A stretch of 64,000 nucleotides of DNA from Oncomelania hupensis (GCA_036898135.1 CM072515.1:75735072-75799071); one strand, 5' to 3'. Counted from the first letter of the stretch, positions 44,104 through 56,301 are shown. Numbers and translations: made by a program. The notes: a model not told the origin generated them from the sequence alone.

Positions 44104-44367
44104 TAAAATAATAATAATACAAACTGCTTCAAAATGTGAATCTCGACTTGACTTACAGCTTGCAGCTGTGCAGATCGAAACAGAATTATATCTAGATACA
44201 ACAGCGGCTATTTTTATGCAAGGATGTTTCACGATGTCCTGCAAGCATTCGTTCGTAAAACATCGGATAGATTCACTCAACTCGGAGAGCTTTGTTCGAC
44301 TTTGATAATTGCCATTTTCGGCGAATGACTGGAACTACTTTGGAAAAAACAAGTTCGCGTCCTGACA

Positions 44368-44719
44368 GGACGTCCTCTCCAGGATAGCAAAACAACTGCT
44401 GCCCTGGCAAGGTTGAAGCCCATTTGGAAAGACAAGACCATCAGTCTACATTCCAAGATAAGGCTGCTGCTCTCCCTTGTCATCTCCATCTTCTTATACA
44501 CTTGCAAAACATGGACCTTCACAGCAGATCTACAATGAAGAATACAAAGCATAGACTATAACACTTTCCTATACACTTGCAAAACATGGACCCTCACAGC
44601 AGATCTACAACGAAGAATACAGAGCATGGACTATAACACTTTCCTATACACTTGCAAAACATGGACCCTCACAGCAGATCTACAACGAAGAATACAAAGC
44701 ATGGACTATAACACTTTCA
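44368..44719 (+). mobile_element. RTE LINE fragment with internal 75-bp triplication
   Basis: It matches the 63255-63430 part of the RTE copy (GTCCTCTCCAGGAT, CTGCTGCCCTG, ACAGCAGATCTACAA). The segment from TATACACTTGCAAAACATGG to the next TTTCC is present three times in tandem with a 75-bp period. Broken frames; not functional. Confidence 0.8.
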
Positions 44720-44784
44720 AAGATGAAGGTAAAAAAGGTGGGAATGGGGTTTGGGAGAGAAAATGGACGAGGGGGTGTGGGGTG

Positions 44785-45648
44785 AACTGCCTGATTACTT
44801 CCTACTTCATCACTAAGAAAATAACACTGAAGTCAGGCTACAGTAATGGCCTGATTACTTCCTACTTCATCACTAAGAAAATAACACTGAAGTCAGGCTA
44901 CAGTAATGGCCTGATATCATTACTTCCTACTTCATCACTAAGAAAATAACACTGAAGTCAGACTACAGTCATGGCCTGATTACTTCCTACTTCATCACTA
45001 AGAAAATAACACTGAAGTCAGACTTCAGACATGGCCTGATTACTTCCTACTTCATCACTAAGAAAATAACACTGAAGTCAGGCTACAGTAATGGCCTGAT
45101 TACTTCCTACTTCATCACTAAGAAAATAACACTGAAGTCAGGCTACAGTAATGGCCTGATTACTTCCTACTTCATCACTAAGAAAATAACACTGAAGTCA
45201 GGCTACAGTCATGGCCTGATTACTTCCTACTTCATCACTAAGAAAATAACACTGAAGTCAGGCTACAGTCATGGCCTGATATCATTACTTCCTACTTCAT
45301 CACTAAGAAAATAACACTGAAGTCAGACTTCAGTCATGGCCTGATTACTTCCTACTTCATCACTAAGAAAATAACACTGAAGTCAGGCTACAGTAATGGC
45401 CTGATATCATTACTTCCTACTTCATCACTAAGAAAATAACACTGAAGTCAGACTTCAGTCATGGCCTGATTACTTCCTACTTCATCACTAAGAAAATAAC
45501 ACTGAAGTCAGGCTACAGTAATGGCCTGATATCATTACTTCCTACTTCATCACTAAGAAAATAACACTGAAGTCAGGCTACAGTCATGGCCTGATTACTT
45601 CCTACTTCATCACTAAGAAAATAACACTGAAGTCAGACTTCAGTCAGA
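44785..45648. repeat. 60-bp minisatellite
   Basis: About 14 units with core CTTCATCACTAAGAAAATAA. Some units carry a 6-bp ATCATT insertion. Confidence 0.95.
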
Positions 45649-46686
45649 AAAGTGCAGGAAACACTTACAATTCCCAAATTAACAGACATCATACAAGTGC
45701 ATTTTTGCACTTGTACCTCATTAATTCATTAAAGTCGCAGAGTTCCAGACTCGGCATCATTCCATAGTTGCAGGAATGTAGGCTATTTTTTTAAAAATCA
45801 CACCAAATGTACTAGACAACATAGAAACATAAAATAAATTGCAAATGAAAGCTTAAAGTATGTATCTTTAATTTCACTTACCACCAATCTGCTATAATCC
45901 TCCAGAAAAAAATATTTTGCACCAAAAACACATCACTTTTGCCAAAAAACACTTTTTTTTATAAGCACAATACCTATATGTTGCACGGATTTTTGATATG
46001 AAAATATTTGAGTCTCTTGTTTTTATGATGTAAAAACACTGTAGAAATGAATTTTACACAAAAATAATAATGAAAGCACAATCTGAAGAGGCATTTGTCA
46101 CATAACTAAAACAAAATTTTCCCAACAATCGGCGTTCAAAACGGGAAGCCATTTTGTAAACAATGAGTTGCTAGCTTTATAAAAATCACGATATCTCAAG
46201 AGAAACTTTGTCAAAAATATGGTCAAAGGGCAGCAATCTACTCTAAAAAGACCCATTTCAAGTATGGGTATTGCTTAGGTCCCTTGGTACTCATTTTCTG
46301 TTATAAAAAAAAAAGGGAACACCCGACGTACACATAACAGCGGCACGCTCCTCCGAGGCACTGCTAGTGCCGTAGCACCGTTTCCGGCACGACTTCAAGG
46401 AGTTAAAGCCTGACACAGTGCTTTGATCTAATGTAATGTGCAAAACAAGTAACACATCATTATAATCATGATCATCATCACTATTATTAGTATTAATACA
46501 TCCTTATCATCATACCATTATCACAGCAACTATGTGTTAAGTTTCTTGATAATGTTTAAAATAAGCCTACTTCAGTGCTGAATTTTAGGACATATAAACT
46601 ACCAGTAAATTTGTATTACTGTACCACATATAACATAGCTATTGTGTTGAAGATGTGTTAAAAGAAACAGCAAGTTCCATTACTAC
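45649..46686. other. Probable intron, contains a short perfect hairpin
   Basis: No gene. TACAAGTGCA (45692-45701) and TGCACTTGTA (45706-45715) form a 10-bp perfect stem with a TTTT loop. Confidence 0.6.
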
Positions 46687-46766
46687 CTCAGACTCCACTG
46701 GAAGTGTCTCAACGTATTTTTCCATCTTCACCCACACCATCTTTGTTTGCAATGGGGCAGTACTTT
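46687..46766 (-). CDS. Type A exon, intact, with psi-K-x-E motif
   Basis: Acceptor TTCTTTGTTACAG, then AAAGTACTGCC; the donor is TCTGAG|GTAGTAAT. It is 80 nt, phase 1 to 0, with no stop. The peptide reads ESTAPLQTKMVWVKMEKY, then VETLPVESE. VKME fits the SUMO consensus. It would be spliced after the type B exon 50123-50186, which leaves phase 1. It is the intact counterpart of the damaged 10142-10220 exon. Gene identity is inferred from the shared exon family. Confidence 0.75.
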
Positions 46767-46794
46767 CTGTAACAAAGAAATCAGAAAATGTATC

Positions 46795-46860
46795 ACGGAT
46801 GCATGGTTTTCTATGCCAAAGGTCCCGAGTTCAAACGCTGCAGGGGATGAACGTATGTGA
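46795..46860 (+). mobile_element. tRNA-derived SINE remnant, deleted copy
   Basis: GGTTTTCTATGCCAAAGGTC followed by CCGAGTTCAAACGCTGC corresponds to the B-box half of the SINE at 10261-10340. The A-box half is deleted. It lies at the same place in the duplicated intron. Confidence 0.55.
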
Positions 46861-47059
46861 CTTAGATACAAGACTTTTCAGGTCACTCACCTGACACCAA
46901 GTGTTTCAGTTTCTCGCCCACCCTTCAATAATGGTGTTGGATCCAGTCAATTCTTTTTTAAATCCAAAATTCAAATGTTATTTCCTTTCCGTCTTCTAAC
47001 AGCCACCTTTCTTTACACCACATGTTTAAAAAGATCAATGTGTGGTTTTTGTTTTGGCT

Positions 47060-48330
47060 GGAGTGTGTGTAGCATGTGAACATGTATGTTGGTTACAGTG
47101 TGTGTAGCATGTGAACATGTATATTGGTTACAGTGTGTGTAGCATGTGAACATGTATGTTGGTTACAGTGTGTGTAGCATGTGAACATGTATGTTGGTTA
47201 CAGTGTGTGTAGCATGTGAACATGTATGTTGGTTACAGTGTGTGTAGCATGTGATCATGTATGTTGGTTACAGTGTGTGTAGCATGTCAACATGTATGTT
47301 GGTTACAGTGTGTGTAGCATGTGAACATGTATGTTGGTTACAGTGTGTGTAGCATGTGAACATGCGTGTTGGTTACAGTGTGTGTAGCATGTGAACATGT
47401 ATGTTGGTTACAGTGTGTGTAGCATGTCAACATGTATGTTGGTTACAGTGTGTGTAGCATGTGAACATGTATGTTGGTTACAGTGTGTGTAGCATGTGAA
47501 CATGTATGTTGGTTACAGTGTGTGTAGCATGTGAACATGTATGTTGGTTACAATGTGCGTAGCATGTGAACATGTATAATGGCTGGAGTGTGTGTAGCAT
47601 GTGAACATGTATGTTGATTACAGTGTGTGTAGCATGTGAACATGTATGTTGGTTACAGTGTGTGTAGCATGTCAACATGTATGTTGGTTACAGTGTGTGT
47701 AGCATGTCAACATGTATGTTGGTTACAGTGTGTGTAGCATGTCAACATGTATGTTGGTTACAGTGTGTGTAGCATGTCAACATGTATGTTGGTTACAGTA
47801 TGTGTAGCATGTGAACATGTATGTTGGTTACAGTGTGTGTAGCATGTCAACATGTATGTTGGTTACAGTGTGTGTAGCATGTCAACATTTATGTTGGTTA
47901 CAGTGTGTGTAGCATGTCAACATGTATGTTGGTTACAGTGTGTGTAGCATGTGAACATGTATGTTGGTTACAGTGTGTGTAGCATGTCAACATGTATGTT
48001 GGTTACAGTGTGTGTAGCATGTGAACATGTATGTTGGCTGGAGTGTGTGTAGCATGTGAACATGTATGTTGGTTACAGTGTGTGTAGCATATCAACCTGT
48101 ATGTTGGCTGGAGTGTGTGTAGCATGTGAACATGTATGTTGGTTACAGTGTGTGTAGCATGTCAACATGTATGTTGGTTACAGTGTGTGTAGCATGTCAA
48201 CATGTATATTGGCTCGAGTGTGTGTAGCATGTGAACATGTATGTTGGTTACAGTGTGTGTAGCATGTCAACATGTATGTTGGCTGGAGTGTGTGTAGCAT
48301 GTCAATATGTATGTTGGTTACAGATTACCA
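47060..48330. repeat. 35-bp minisatellite
   Basis: About 36 units of GTGTGTGTAGCATGTGAACA followed by TGTATGTTGGTTACA. Two main variants (GTGAACATG and GTCAACATG) alternate. It equals the first 35 bp of the 64-bp unit at 10.47-11.21 kb and occupies the homologous intron position. The final unit continues into ATTACCACTCTTTGAGTC, the part dropped elsewhere in this array. Confidence 0.95.
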
Positions 48331-48383
48331 CTCTTTGAGTCTGTTTTAGGAAGAATGCACATTTAGCATCCATTATTATGGTG

Positions 48384-49816
48384 CAGGAGTGAGATTTAGC
48401 GGTCGCCCGGTCGCCCGAGGCGACTTAAAACCGGCTCGGGCGACCTCACTTTATAATTGAGCCAGCCCGCCTGGCGACCTAAAAAAAATGATACTACTTG
48501 CAGACTTTTAGAAGCTCGGTCCGAAGCGAGAGCATTTTTAGGTCACTGTTCGTCTGCTACGAGTATGAAGCATACGCGAGCGTTATTTCCCTTTCCCTAC
48601 TTCCCTTTCGCGCCAAGCGCGCTGTCTGCTTTGTTTGTAAAAGGACACTCGCTACAAATTACGTGTATTGTCAAAATTTGTGTTTTATATGTGAACGATT
48701 GTCGGGCTGCCTAAAAACCATGCGGGCTACCTCCAGGGTGGAGAACAACTGAATCAAGAAATCTCTTAAATCCGGCCGGGGCCCAGCCCCGGTCTTCGCC
48801 CCCTGGAAAAAAATGAATTTAGGCAATTTTGAAAGTAATTTAGGGCCTCTCCTGAATTCAAAAAGCACAAAGTAAACATCAATAGAAACAACAACCAAAA
48901 AAAAAAATGTTTTATGCACATGTCTTTCAAAAAAGTTAAGAATCTTGATTTGTAGGCCTAACAAAGTTTGAGGTCCACCACTGTTACACACAAACTCCAC
49001 ATTTCCAATTTTACTGGGCACACGTTTGTCTATTTTTTAGCTGTAAACAGGCAAGAATTTTTATAATTTTAGAGATATTTAGGGGTACGTTAGTAAAAAC
49101 ACCACATCTTAGGTATTAGTGACTAGTGTATAGATTTAAATGAAATAAAATGCAAAATGAACAGAAATAAATTCTCTTTTGATTATCTACCTTTTTATAC
49201 TTCTCTTGTCATGTCTTGTTTTTTATTACTCCATGTGTATACAAAAAAAAAGCTTTAAAAAGTCCAAACAAGCCCCCTCCTCTTCTTCAGTGCACTTTCA
49301 TGCCAGTCTTAAATGACATATGCATGCACACTACTGACACTAATTGTCTAATGTCAGTACCGATCTCTTCCTCCGACTCCAAGTCCATTTCTCTCACTTT
49401 AATGTCTAATAAATGGAAGCCTGTAAACTCCCCTTCATCAGTCGAAGAATCCAAACCATCCATTTTAGACACACACAAGAAAATTTGGAGAAAAAAAATC
49501 GAAAAAACGAACGCATTTCACAACAGGAAAACCGGAAGTCAATTGCCGGAAGTCTCGCAATCTTTCAAACAACGCGAGAATATAACCACATTGTTGATAC
49601 GGACGCTTTTGGACGTTTTGCCTGTTTAGAACATCGGCCGCTTTTGGCCGCTATGCCCAATAAAGGGTAGCCCCTCAGCTTCTCACACTCGGAACTCAAT
49701 ATTTTTTTCTCGGAAATGCAAATGCCTTCCGCGGAAAGTTCTCCACCCTGTACCTCACTTTACTTACTAGCTAGCCCGGCGGGCTAGTTAGTCTCCTGGG
49801 TTAAATCTCACCCCTG
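48384..49816. mobile_element. hAT-like element, CAGGAGTGAGATTTA ends
   Basis: The left end CAGGAGTGAGATTTA and the reversed right end CAGGGGTGAGATTTA differ at one base. The element interrupts the intron segment homologous to 11.21 kb. No clear target duplication (TATGGTG versus TAGTGTC). GC-rich blocks rich in GCCCG occur near both ends. Open frames inside (for example 49216-49629) show no transposase motifs, so it appears non-autonomous. Confidence 0.65.
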
Positions 49817-50122
49817 TAGTGTCATTAATCTTCATTTATTTACCTTTTGATTTAATTGTACAATTTTTTATTACTAAAGTCTGAAGGATTATGAAGTTTA
49901 AACCTGAAAAAATTCTCAATCTCACCCATAAAAAGATATCCCTGCCACTACTAGAACTGAACCCTTGTTGACTGGCACACATGCATGTAATTTAGCTCAG
50001 AGCCTATCCTATATTTTAGGTCTAAAAAGGTGCAACTGTACAGCAGCTAAGCTACAATCACAATATAGATAACATGACAATTATTGCTAAGTATAAAACA
50101 CTAATATGAGTAATATACTTAC
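49817..50122. other. Intron sequence homologous to 11208-11560
   Basis: Shares blocks such as CACACATGCATGTAA and GTACAGCAGCTAA with the other module; no gene. Confidence 0.65.
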
Positions 50123-50186
50123 TGTATCTCTTTGTGTCACTGTCAGGCTCTGTCTTCACTTTACACAATTCTGCATTATGTGACTC
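50123..50186 (-). CDS. Type B exon, second copy
   Basis: Acceptor TTGATTTCAG, then GAGTCACATAATG; the donor is ACA|GTAAGTATA. It is 64 nt, phase 0 to 1, with no stop. The peptide is ESHNAELCKVKTEPDSDTKR plus Y, including the VKTEPDSD acidic SUMO-type motif. It fits between the type A exons at 50304-50374 and 46687-46766 without a frame change. About four fifths identical to the copy at 11561-11624. Confidence 0.75.
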
Positions 50187-50303
50187 CTGAAATCAATTAT
50201 GAGAATATAATACTGTACAACAACTATCAGTACATTTGGAGTACAGTACCAAACAGTTCATGTGTTGAAGATTTGTAGGAGAGATAAGAAACTCGATTAT
50301 TAC

Positions 50304-50374
50304 CTCAGGCTCCATTGGATATATTATCTCTATCTTCACCAACACTGTTTTTGTGTCCGATGGCCTACTGCTTT
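50304..50374 (-). CDS. Type A exon, 9-nt shorter copy
   Basis: Acceptor TTTGTTACAG, then AAAGCAGTAGG; the donor is CCTGAG|GTAATAAT. It is 71 nt, 9 nt shorter than other type A exons, so the phase is kept. The peptide is ESSRPSDTKTVLVKIEIIYP, then MEPE; VKIE fits the SUMO consensus. The in-frame deletion removes three residues after the motif. It is the first member of the 50.4-46.7 kb A-B-A module. No upstream exon with a phase 1 end was found to its right. Confidence 0.7.
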
Positions 50375-50869
50375 CTGTAACAAACAAATCACCAAAAGCA
50401 CATCATGGGTGAGTGCCAGAGTGGATTATAAAACTGAACACTTGCTGTCATTCACATCAAAATGTAGCAGGGTGGAGTACTGTTCCTATTATTTGAAACA
50501 ATCTTCCTCACACAACACTCACATTCACTAAACCTCAAAACATACCACACACTGATTCACCCACAAAAATGTTGGAGAAATGGAAATAATTAAAAACAAC
50601 AACAAATATTGAATTTAAACTGATAAGTTATATATATATAGGTTTATTTATCTCTCTTCCAGGATGGAAAGACTTACAATACACACATTGACACAATTCA
50701 CAAATATTATGTACACTTATTCTACAGCCATTCATTGATTCAATATACACACTACCTTCAAGATATCAACTTCAAGCCTAAACTCTAATGCTATTCCTAA
50801 ACCTAACTACTACATTACTAGTACTAGTAGTAGCTGCCATTCTCTCATCTTTTGTCTATGTCTGATCCG
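50375..50869. other. Flank of exon 50304-50374, no feature seen
   Basis: Unassigned AT-rich sequence with a short TA run near 50630-50640. Confidence 0.4.
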
Positions 50870-51200
50870 TAAGTGTATACACAGCTGTAAATATTTATAC
50901 TGTTTCCTGGGCCTAACCGGGCATATAAAAAGCTATGAATAGGTTTTTGCTATTCTATTTCTGTCTTTTTTGTCATTTGTGTACATAGTTGTAAATAGTA
51001 TATTTTTGTCTTTTTTTGTAATTTATGTACATAGTTGTATAGTCTGTACCTTTACTGTTCCGTCTTTTGGTGTATTGTAGCAAAAGTGATGTTTTATCGA
51101 GTGCATGTATTTATATGTAATGACTATGTAAAGCGTGGTGAGTCTGGTCATAGGCTGGAGTACCCGCTATATAAAAATCCGTTATTATTATTAGTAGTAG
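50870..51200 (+). mobile_element. LINE 3'UTR fragment with (TTA)n tail
   Basis: TGTACATAGTTGTAAATAGT-type repeats lead into GGAGTACCCGCTATATAAAA and a TTATTATTA tail. The CGCTATATAAA block just before a simple tail marks a LINE 3' end. No coding part. Confidence 0.6.
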
Positions 51201-52579
51201 TACTTGCACTGCCCTAATATATTTCTAAAAAATATCCACAAAAAATATAAGACTACCAGCTCACTAAATAACTTCAATACTGGCAAAACCTGCAAACCTA
51301 GCCCAGAAATGCCCCACAAATAATTAACACCTGCAACTAACTAATAAACCTAACAGTAACACCGTTAAGACTAACCAAAGGCCCACTGATACTGTTTCCA
51401 CCACTTCAATAAGAGCAACATACACAATCCATAAATAGCTACATTTATCTTTTATAAATACACCATAATTAACAAAAACAGTCAAAATATAACAACAATA
51501 ATCTCATAAAGTACAATGTAAAATGAATAAAAAACCAAACTGACAACAGACTTGAACTTGTAAAAGTTGTAGTCAACATTCACAATTTCATCACAGCATT
51601 ACTACAAAAGCAAAATAAACCATGCATCGGTTATATTATCATCCAATATCAGCAGTGCACAATATTACCTATCAATCCCCCTATCCGCTATTAAAACCAC
51701 ATAACATTTTTAGAAGAAACATTTCTTGTTAAAGTAAACTTTTGGCAATATCCAGATGTATACTTCCCTCATACTTGTAACAGCCCAAAGTCTTTTGGCT
51801 TTTTTTTTCTTCAGTTCTTTACCTTCGGAAAGTAAGCCATATACCCACAGGTTGGGAAGTCTCGTCTTTCGTAGGTATGTAGGAGACCCACGAGTTTACA
51901 AAGATGAAAGATAAGACTTCAGAGCCTGTCTGTGATATACCCACATTTCAAAATATAAATAACTTTTTCCGTCGGAAATATTTAAATAATCATATCGAGA
52001 GGAGTACATCTGGATATACTATTCTTATTACAAAAATGCTAATACGAAATTGTCCATTAATTTACATTTTCCCTGAGACGAATTCACAGCACGTGCTTCT
52101 CAGCGTCTGAAGAGAAAATGGCGGAAACGTAAACCGAAAAGATACTTAATCCCGCACATCAAACTCCAAGATCTAAAATATATGTCTATTAAAATCAAAA
52201 CACAAAACAATAGATCAGAAAATAAAAAACATATTATTTAGAACTATACATTTTTTAAAAATACATTGTTAATTATGCTGATGACCGAGGTCAACTTTTT
52301 AACAAGGGGAACAACTCCAGAATTTTTATCACAGAAATTAAAACAAATTTTTGCTTCCCTTTCATAAACTAAAAATTATTGCTTCCATTTAAACTAAAAT
52401 ATCCTTCTCCCCCATTCGCCCCCAATTTCATAAAAAATTAAAACCTAAGAAGAAAAATAAATAAATTAATTAAATAAACTTTAGAAAAATCATAAACTTT
52501 CATAATTTTACACTAATTTGTTCAAAACGCTTCCTCGACATATCCTGCCATTGCGTTCATCTAACTTCATCAGACAATT
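51201..52579. other. AT-rich spacer, no gene seen
   Basis: No repeat array, transposon end or splice-bounded frame was recognised. Confidence 0.5.
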
Positions 52580-52630
52580 CTAGCCTTGTCTTGTCTTGCC
52601 GTGTACGCCCACAATCAATCGTGTTGATCA

Positions 52631-55600
52631 TTATGGCACTTGAGAGGAAGGTTTTGTACGCATGTCAAGTACAGATACGGAGCTAATAAATAAATAACAT
52701 TTAAGTCGTGTCGCTACATAGGAGCTGTGAGTGAAGGGGGAAATGCTGGGTAAGGAGACTGGGGGGATGGCGGGTGGTGTGGAGGATGGGGAGGGGGGGG
52801 GGTGGAACTGGAGGGCTTTATTGGGAGACTCCCGACACCAAGGTGTCAGCAGCCAGAGCCTCCAGTGCCTCACTGTTGAGGGCATTCCAGCCTTTATGGT
52901 TCGTGGCAGAAAAGAGGCGGCTCTATGTTGGGTCCTGCACGAGACTTGTTTATACTGCTTGTTGTGGCTGCGGCGTTGGCGCGATATCGCCTGTTCCACT
53001 TTCCCATTGATGATGGGGCAGTTCGCAGTGCCACTAGTGATCTTGCGCAGCATCTGAAGGCGTGCAGTGCGTCGTCGATCCTCCAGGGACGGCCACCCCA
53101 GTGACTCCAGCATGTCCCTAACACTCGATGTGTTGTGATAGCGGTTAGTAGCAAACCGGGCGGCGCGTCTCTGAACTGCTTCTAGCCTGTAGATGCCTTT
53201 CTGGGTGTGAGGGTCCCAAACAGATGCTGCGTATTCCAGGATAGGACGCACGTAGGTCATGTAAGCTCGCTCCTTGATGGCCGTAGATCTCACCTTGAGA
53301 TTCCTTCTCAGGAAGCCTAGTGTCTTACTGGCCTTGTTGGCGATGCTGCTGACATGTGCGTCCCAGGTAAGGTTGCTGCGAAGGGTCACCCCGAGATACT
53401 TGGCCTCAGGGACTGACTCAAGGGTGTGACCGTGTAGGGTGTAGCTAGACTGTAGGGGACGTCTGCTCCTCGTGACTGGCAGAGTTGTGCACTTGTCAGG
53501 GTGGAACTGCATGTCCCAGCTCTTCTCCCATTGCTCAAGGCGCTGGAGGTCTTGCTGTAGCTGGACTTGCTCTTGGATGCTAGTTACCACTCTGTATACA
53601 GCTGTGTCATCTGCGAACAGTCTTGTCAGTGCAGTCAGACGGTCTGGTAGATCGTTGATGTAGGCCAGGAATAAGCATGGCCCCAGCACCGAGCCTTGGG
53701 GGACCCCAGATCGCACACTGACAAAGGAAGAGCAGCTGCCGTTGACCACTACAGCCTGACGCCTGTCGCTGAGGAAGCTGGCAATCCATGTGAGCACCCT
53801 GTCCTGGATGCCGTAGCAGCGGAGTTTGTGGACCAACAGACTGTGGTTGACTCGGTCAAATGCCTTCGCGAAGTCCATGATTAGGACGTCTGTCTGCTGT
53901 CCACCTTCCATGTTGCACGAAAGCTCCTCGACAAACTCCAGGAGTTGGGTCTCACACGACCGCCCTCTTCGGAAGCCATGTTGGTTGTCGTGAAGGGTGT
54001 TGTTGGTGTCGAAGTGGTGCATGACGGCGCAGACGACTATGTGCTCCTTAAGTTTGCAGGCCACACATGTCAGGGATATTGGTCTGTAGTTGGCAGGATT
54101 GTATTGTTCGCCCTTCTTGAAAATCGGTGTGACGTGTGCAGCCCTCCAGTCTGATGGTACTTCGCCTGAAGACAGGGAGGACCGGAAAATCGCCGTCAGC
54201 GCTGGAGCCAGTTCTGCCGCCAGCTCTCTGAGTAGGCGCGGGCTGATTCCGTCTGGGCCAGAAGCTTTGTTGGGGTTAAGGTTTGTCATCAGCTTCCAAA
54301 CCCCATGTTCCGTGATGGTGATGTTTGGCATGGCTGGGACGTCTTGGCTGGTCATGCCCGTCCTGAGGGTGAACTGCTCCTCAGTGTATGAAGCGCCATC
54401 ACCGAAGACGGACTGGAACTGCTCATTCAGAAGGGTGGCTTGGGCCTCTGGGTCTGAAGTGAGCTGGCCGTCCTTCTTGAGTGGTGCGACTCCCACATTT
54501 GAAGACCTCTGGTTCTTAATATAAGTCCAGAAGCGTTTGTTTTTGCCCGCCTGGTCCGGGTTCTCATCACCCAAGAAGATACCGTTGAGGTAGTTCCAGT
54601 AGCCTCGCCGCATCTGTCGTTGTATGGTGCGCTTCAGTTCTTTCACCTGTGCTCGCAGTTCTTCTGAGCCAGTTTTCTTCATTCGCCGGTAGAGTCTGAT
54701 TCGGCGGTTGATGAGTCGTCTGATGTCTTGAGTGACCCATGGGTGGTTGACCTTCTTGCGTGCGAGCTTGTGTGGAATGTGCTCCTCTGCTGCTTTAAGC
54801 AGGCCCAGCTTGAAAGTAGTCCAGAGCTCCTCTAGTGAAGCTGTGGCCTGCATCTCCTGCACTATAGTGCTGATTTCCCTTGCAGCCGTCTTGCAGGTTC
54901 TCCCAGTGCGCTTTGGAGTACAGAGCAATCTGGCGAGGGGCCTGGCGCTTCTTGTGTGGGGTCAGGGAGAATTCGCAGTATGGGATGCAGTGGTCGGATA
55001 GGCCTGGGACTACTTCTGTGCGGGGTACAAGTTGGGGGGAGTTAGTGATCAGGAGATCAAGGGTATTGCGGTCTCTTGTGGGCTCTTTCACAAGCTGCTT
55101 AAGGCCGTTATCATGAATCATGCTGAGGAAGTCATTGTGAAGAGTAGGGTAATTTTCATTACCTTTTAGTGTCTCGGTCTCCCAGTCCCATCCTGGAAGA
55201 TTGAAATCGCCTCCTATGAGTAGGTAGGCATTATTTAAGCTTGATGCTCTCTGTAGGGACTGACTGAGGAGTTTAAGGCTAAGCTCGTCAGATTCGTCAG
55301 GGCGGTAGAAGGCACAAATGTAGCTTGACGCGCGCCCACAGAATTTCGCAATCCTCTACTTCAAGTTCTGGGGCTGCATAACTATCTAGAATGTCTCTGA
55401 TTGCAAGAAGAACGCCACCTCTGTCACCTCTATTGGGTCTGTCTTTTCTATACACGTTGTACATGTTAGGGAAAATCTCAGCAGATGAAACAGATGGGTC
55501 TAGCCAAGTTTCAGTTCCTATTACAATATCCGGCTTCAAGGTGCTGAGTAAGTTGGGTAACTCAGCCCTCTTGGAGCTCGCCGATTGGAAATTGATGTTT

Positions 55601-56301
55601 ATAATTCGGAGGGGACGGTGTTTGTATTTATTCTGTTGATTTGCTCTTGTTGGAGTGGAGGCATGTTGTGGGTGGAAGTTGTGAATGGTACTAGGGCCCG
55701 GTGATAGGTCGTCCAGCGAGTTGGAAGACCACTCCACTCCGTGCAGGTCGAAGGCAGTTGCACTGTTGGGGTTGCCACATATCGCACAGTACCAGGGAGA
55801 GTCGCTGATGCCCAGCGCCTCATAATTGTCGGCATCAACACTCTGGCACTGCCCATGGAACCACTGACCGCACTGTTCGCAGGCTAGTCCCCTGTCGCTC
55901 CAGCCCACAGGCAAGTCGCAAGTCCCACATATCCATGAAGAGTGGGTCTGTGATGAGGAGTGAGAATCTACTGTGTCAGATGGAGAGCTAAAGGTGGATG
56001 GGCCTGGGTTGGGTTCAGGAGAGTAGGAGTTACTTATCAGTAAACTGCACAAGTACAACAATACAAGTCTCTGTCTAGTTGATGGTTGGATCCAGGCTTT
56101 CTTGTACAAAGAGTGAGCCAAAGTGCCCACAAACAAGCTGTAAGTGGTACCAAATGTTCGAAGCACAGTTTTTCCGAAGAAGTTAATACTGACATTGTTG
56201 ATCACATAGGATGATAATCGTGGTGTGGTTGCATCTTCAAGAGTTTTGTTCACAAGAGCACAAACAAGAATGAAAGTCACACAAATGTTGTTTCGAAACA
56301 T
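52631..56301 (-). pseudogene. Element C ORF: degenerate 2A, PHD finger, endonuclease, RT
   Basis: The frame starts at ATG 56301: hydrophobic leader, a 2A-like SPEPNPGP at residues 94-101, then a C4HC3 PHD finger (WICGTC, CEQCGQWFHGQC, WYCAICG; about 124-176). The endonuclease starts near residue 230 (RIININFQSASSKRAELPNL, VIGTETWLD). A frameshift near 55310 moves to the frame with LVKEPTRDRNTLDLLITNSP and GLSDHCIPYC. A second near 54890 leads to the RT frame (54928-52631): MDFAKAFDRVNHSLL, GVPQGSVLGPCLF, LFADDTAVY, YLGVTLRSNLTWD. About 1220 codons in all. Such proteins nick target DNA and copy element RNA; this copy is inactive. Confidence 0.85.
55999..56022 (-). other. Degenerate 2A-like motif
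   Basis: Encodes SPEPNPGP after a hydrophobic run (LVLLYLCSLLIS). The NPGP core and Glu are present but the consensus Asp is Ser, which should weaken or abolish skipping. Confidence 0.55.

Noticed and set aside
44785..48330. Possible CRISPR-like repeat arrays
   Set aside because: Units are contiguous or nearly identical throughout without unique spacers, and the DNA is eukaryotic; these are minisatellites.
49216..49629. 137-codon frame as a transposase
   Set aside because: No catalytic motif, zinc finger or hAT dimerisation signature was seen; it is probably chance within a non-autonomous element.
48384..49816. Eight-base target duplication for the hAT-like element
   Set aside because: The flanks TTATGGTG and TAGTGTCA do not match, so no duplication is claimed.
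52731..54524. Several plus-strand frames within element C
   Set aside because: All overlap the minus-strand RT, whose catalytic motifs are unmistakable.
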